This document shows, piece after piece, positions 63,079 to 64,000 of a stretch of DNA of 64,000 nt. The position numbers and the translations under genes were made by a program. The notes beneath the pieces are model-generated. The model saw only the letters and a list, made by a program, of their open reading frames with translations. It did no database searches and was not told where the DNA came from. Where the stretch lies: the NCBI GenBank assembly GCA_009842325.1, contig VYFQ01000013.1, positions 67,428 to 131,427 of the forward strand. Direction: 5' to 3'. This stretch comes from Acidimicrobiaceae bacterium. GTDB lineage: Bacteria > Actinomycetota > Acidimicrobiia > Acidimicrobiales > Aldehydirespiratoraceae. Position 1 is the stretch's first letter; every line of letters begins with the position of its first letter.

Positions 63079-64000
63079 ATGCGCAGAACAACGATGCGAC
63101 TACTGGTTGCCTTTGCACTCGTCGTAGGCCTCGTCGCCTGCGGCGACGACGAACCGGCCCCGGCACCCGCCGTGGACACCGGCGCCGTCGAGGCCGCCGA
63201 GGCCGAAGCCGCCGCCGCGCAAGCAGCAGCGGCGGAGGCGCAGGCCGAGGCCGACGCCGCCGAGGCCGAGGCCAAGGCCGCAGCCGATGCGGCCACCATC
63301 GCCGAGGCCGAAGCCGCCGCGGCCGCGGCCGCGCTGGAGGCTGCCGAAGCCGAGGGAGCAGCAGTCGAGGAACTCGAAGCACAGCTCGCCGCCGCCGAAG
63401 CCGCCGCCGCCGAAGCCGAGGCCGCCGCCGCCGAAGCCGCCGCCGCCGCGGAGGAGGCGGCTGCGGAGCAGGCAGCCGCCGCACCCAGCGAGATCGACAT
63501 GGCCATGCTCGTCGTGGGCACCAAGGAGGAGGGCTGGTACGCCACGTTCATCGACAGCGTCAACCGCGTCTCGGCGTCCAACAAGTACGGCATCACCGTC
63601 AACCTCGAGATCCTCGAGGGAATCCCGTTCGTCGAGGGCGAACGCGTCATCCGCGACCTGGCCCAGACCGGCGAGTACGAGATCATCGTCGGCCACAGCA
63701 CCTTCGTGGACGGGGTCGCCGCCAACAAGGCTGACTTCCCCGACACGTTGTTCGTGTACTCGGGCTCCGGCAACGACGACCACGAGGGCGGCGACAACGC
63801 CTACTGGATCGACGTGTTCATCCACGAACCCGCCTACCTCGCCGGGATCATCGCCGGCCTGACGACGCAGACGAACAGGATCAGCGGTGTGGCCGCGTAC
63901 CCGTTCCCCAACGTCAACGCGCCTCTCAACGCCTTCGTCGACGGGGCCCGGTCGGTCAACCCCGACATCGAGGTGGCCGGGGTCACCTACATCGAGAGCT
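63079..64000 (+). CDS. BMP-family lipoprotein, 5' part
   Basis: Open to the window end; about 307 residues visible. The signal peptide ends in lipobox GLVA-Cys (Cys21). An Ala/Glu stalk of about 110 residues (about 30-138) precedes a BMP/PBP1-type domain that begins EIDMAMLVVGTKEEGWY. The layout matches the lipoprotein at 52964, but the domain sequence differs clearly, so it may bind another ligand. Whether this domain is duplicated, and whether an ABC cassette follows, cannot be seen. Confidence 0.9.
   Translation, partial: MRRTTMRLLVAFALVVGLVACGDDEPAPAPAVDTGAVEAAEAEAAAAQAAAAEAQAEADAAEAEAKAAADAATIAEAEAAAAAAALEAAEAEGAAVEELEAQLAAAEAAAAEAEAAAAEAAAAAEEAAAEQAAAAPSEIDMAMLVVGTKEEGWYATFIDSVNRVSASNKYGITVNLEILEGIPFVEGERVIRDLAQTGEYEIIVGHSTFVDGVAANKADFPDTLFVYSGSGNDDHEGGDNAYWIDVFIHEPAYLAGIIAGLTTQTNRISGVAAYPFPNVNAPLNAFVDGARSVNPDIEVAGVTYIES

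Overview
The window is a GC-rich, densely coding stretch of an actinobacterial chromosome. Lineage markers are a Bpa-type proteasome activator, a mycothiol acetyltransferase (MshD), SepF with DivIVA, a divisome cluster lacking ftsA near ftsZ, frequent GTG starts and ATGA stop/start overlaps. The combination fits a deep-branching actinobacterium such as Acidimicrobiia better than a streptomycete or mycobacterium. That placement is an inference from gene content, not from a phylogeny. No rRNA, tRNA, CRISPR array, integrase or transposase was recognised. No stretch longer than about 255 bp lacks a gene.

Layout. 1-9892: the dcw cell wall/division cluster murE(3' end)-mraY-murD-ftsW-murG-murC-murB-ftsQ-ftsZ, with 4-nt overlaps through ftsQ and no murF between murE and mraY. 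9943-15448: post-ftsZ genes pgeF, yggS, sepF, yggT, divIVA, a cysteine-poor DksA-like gene, lspA and an rluD-type gene. 15445-20517: an osmolyte-related locus with a minus-strand fusion of a glycine-betaine-binding domain to a glutamate-receptor-like potassium channel, divergent from a BCCT transporter and a stand-alone membrane-anchored betaine-binding protein. 20572-26613: Rrf2 regulator, a phosphodiesterase-family protein, bpa and dnaE. 26746-37680: mixed metabolism (nitroreductase, Zn-ribbon/OB protein plus thiolase, YyaL, response regulator, menA, YbaK, core-MetE-like protein, menG, mshD, nth). 37771-42978: histidine operon hisD-C-B-H-A-F. 43216-50613: a fused indolepyruvate:ferredoxin oxidoreductase and a SNF2 helicase with a small coupled partner. 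50699-64000: an accessory uptake and catabolism region with a complete BMP-type ABC importer whose lipoprotein carries a duplicated binding domain, then P450, GcvT-like demethylase, XRE-cupin regulator, hydrolase, Rieske oxygenase, SDR and a second BMP lipoprotein cut by the window end.

How the genes work together. The first 15 kb supplies peptidoglycan precursors and the septal machinery. The 15-20 kb locus would couple import of a quaternary ammonium osmolyte to a ligand-gated cation channel. The last 13 kb looks like import of a small, possibly methylated, nucleoside-like or heterocyclic compound followed by oxidative and folate-dependent demethylation; the substrate is not determinable from sequence.

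The strongest candidates for something new are the betaine-domain/GluR0-like channel fusion, a pair of intergenic hairpin elements with compensating stem changes, and the mosaic duplication of a BMP domain in a lipoprotein with a long Ala/Glu stalk.
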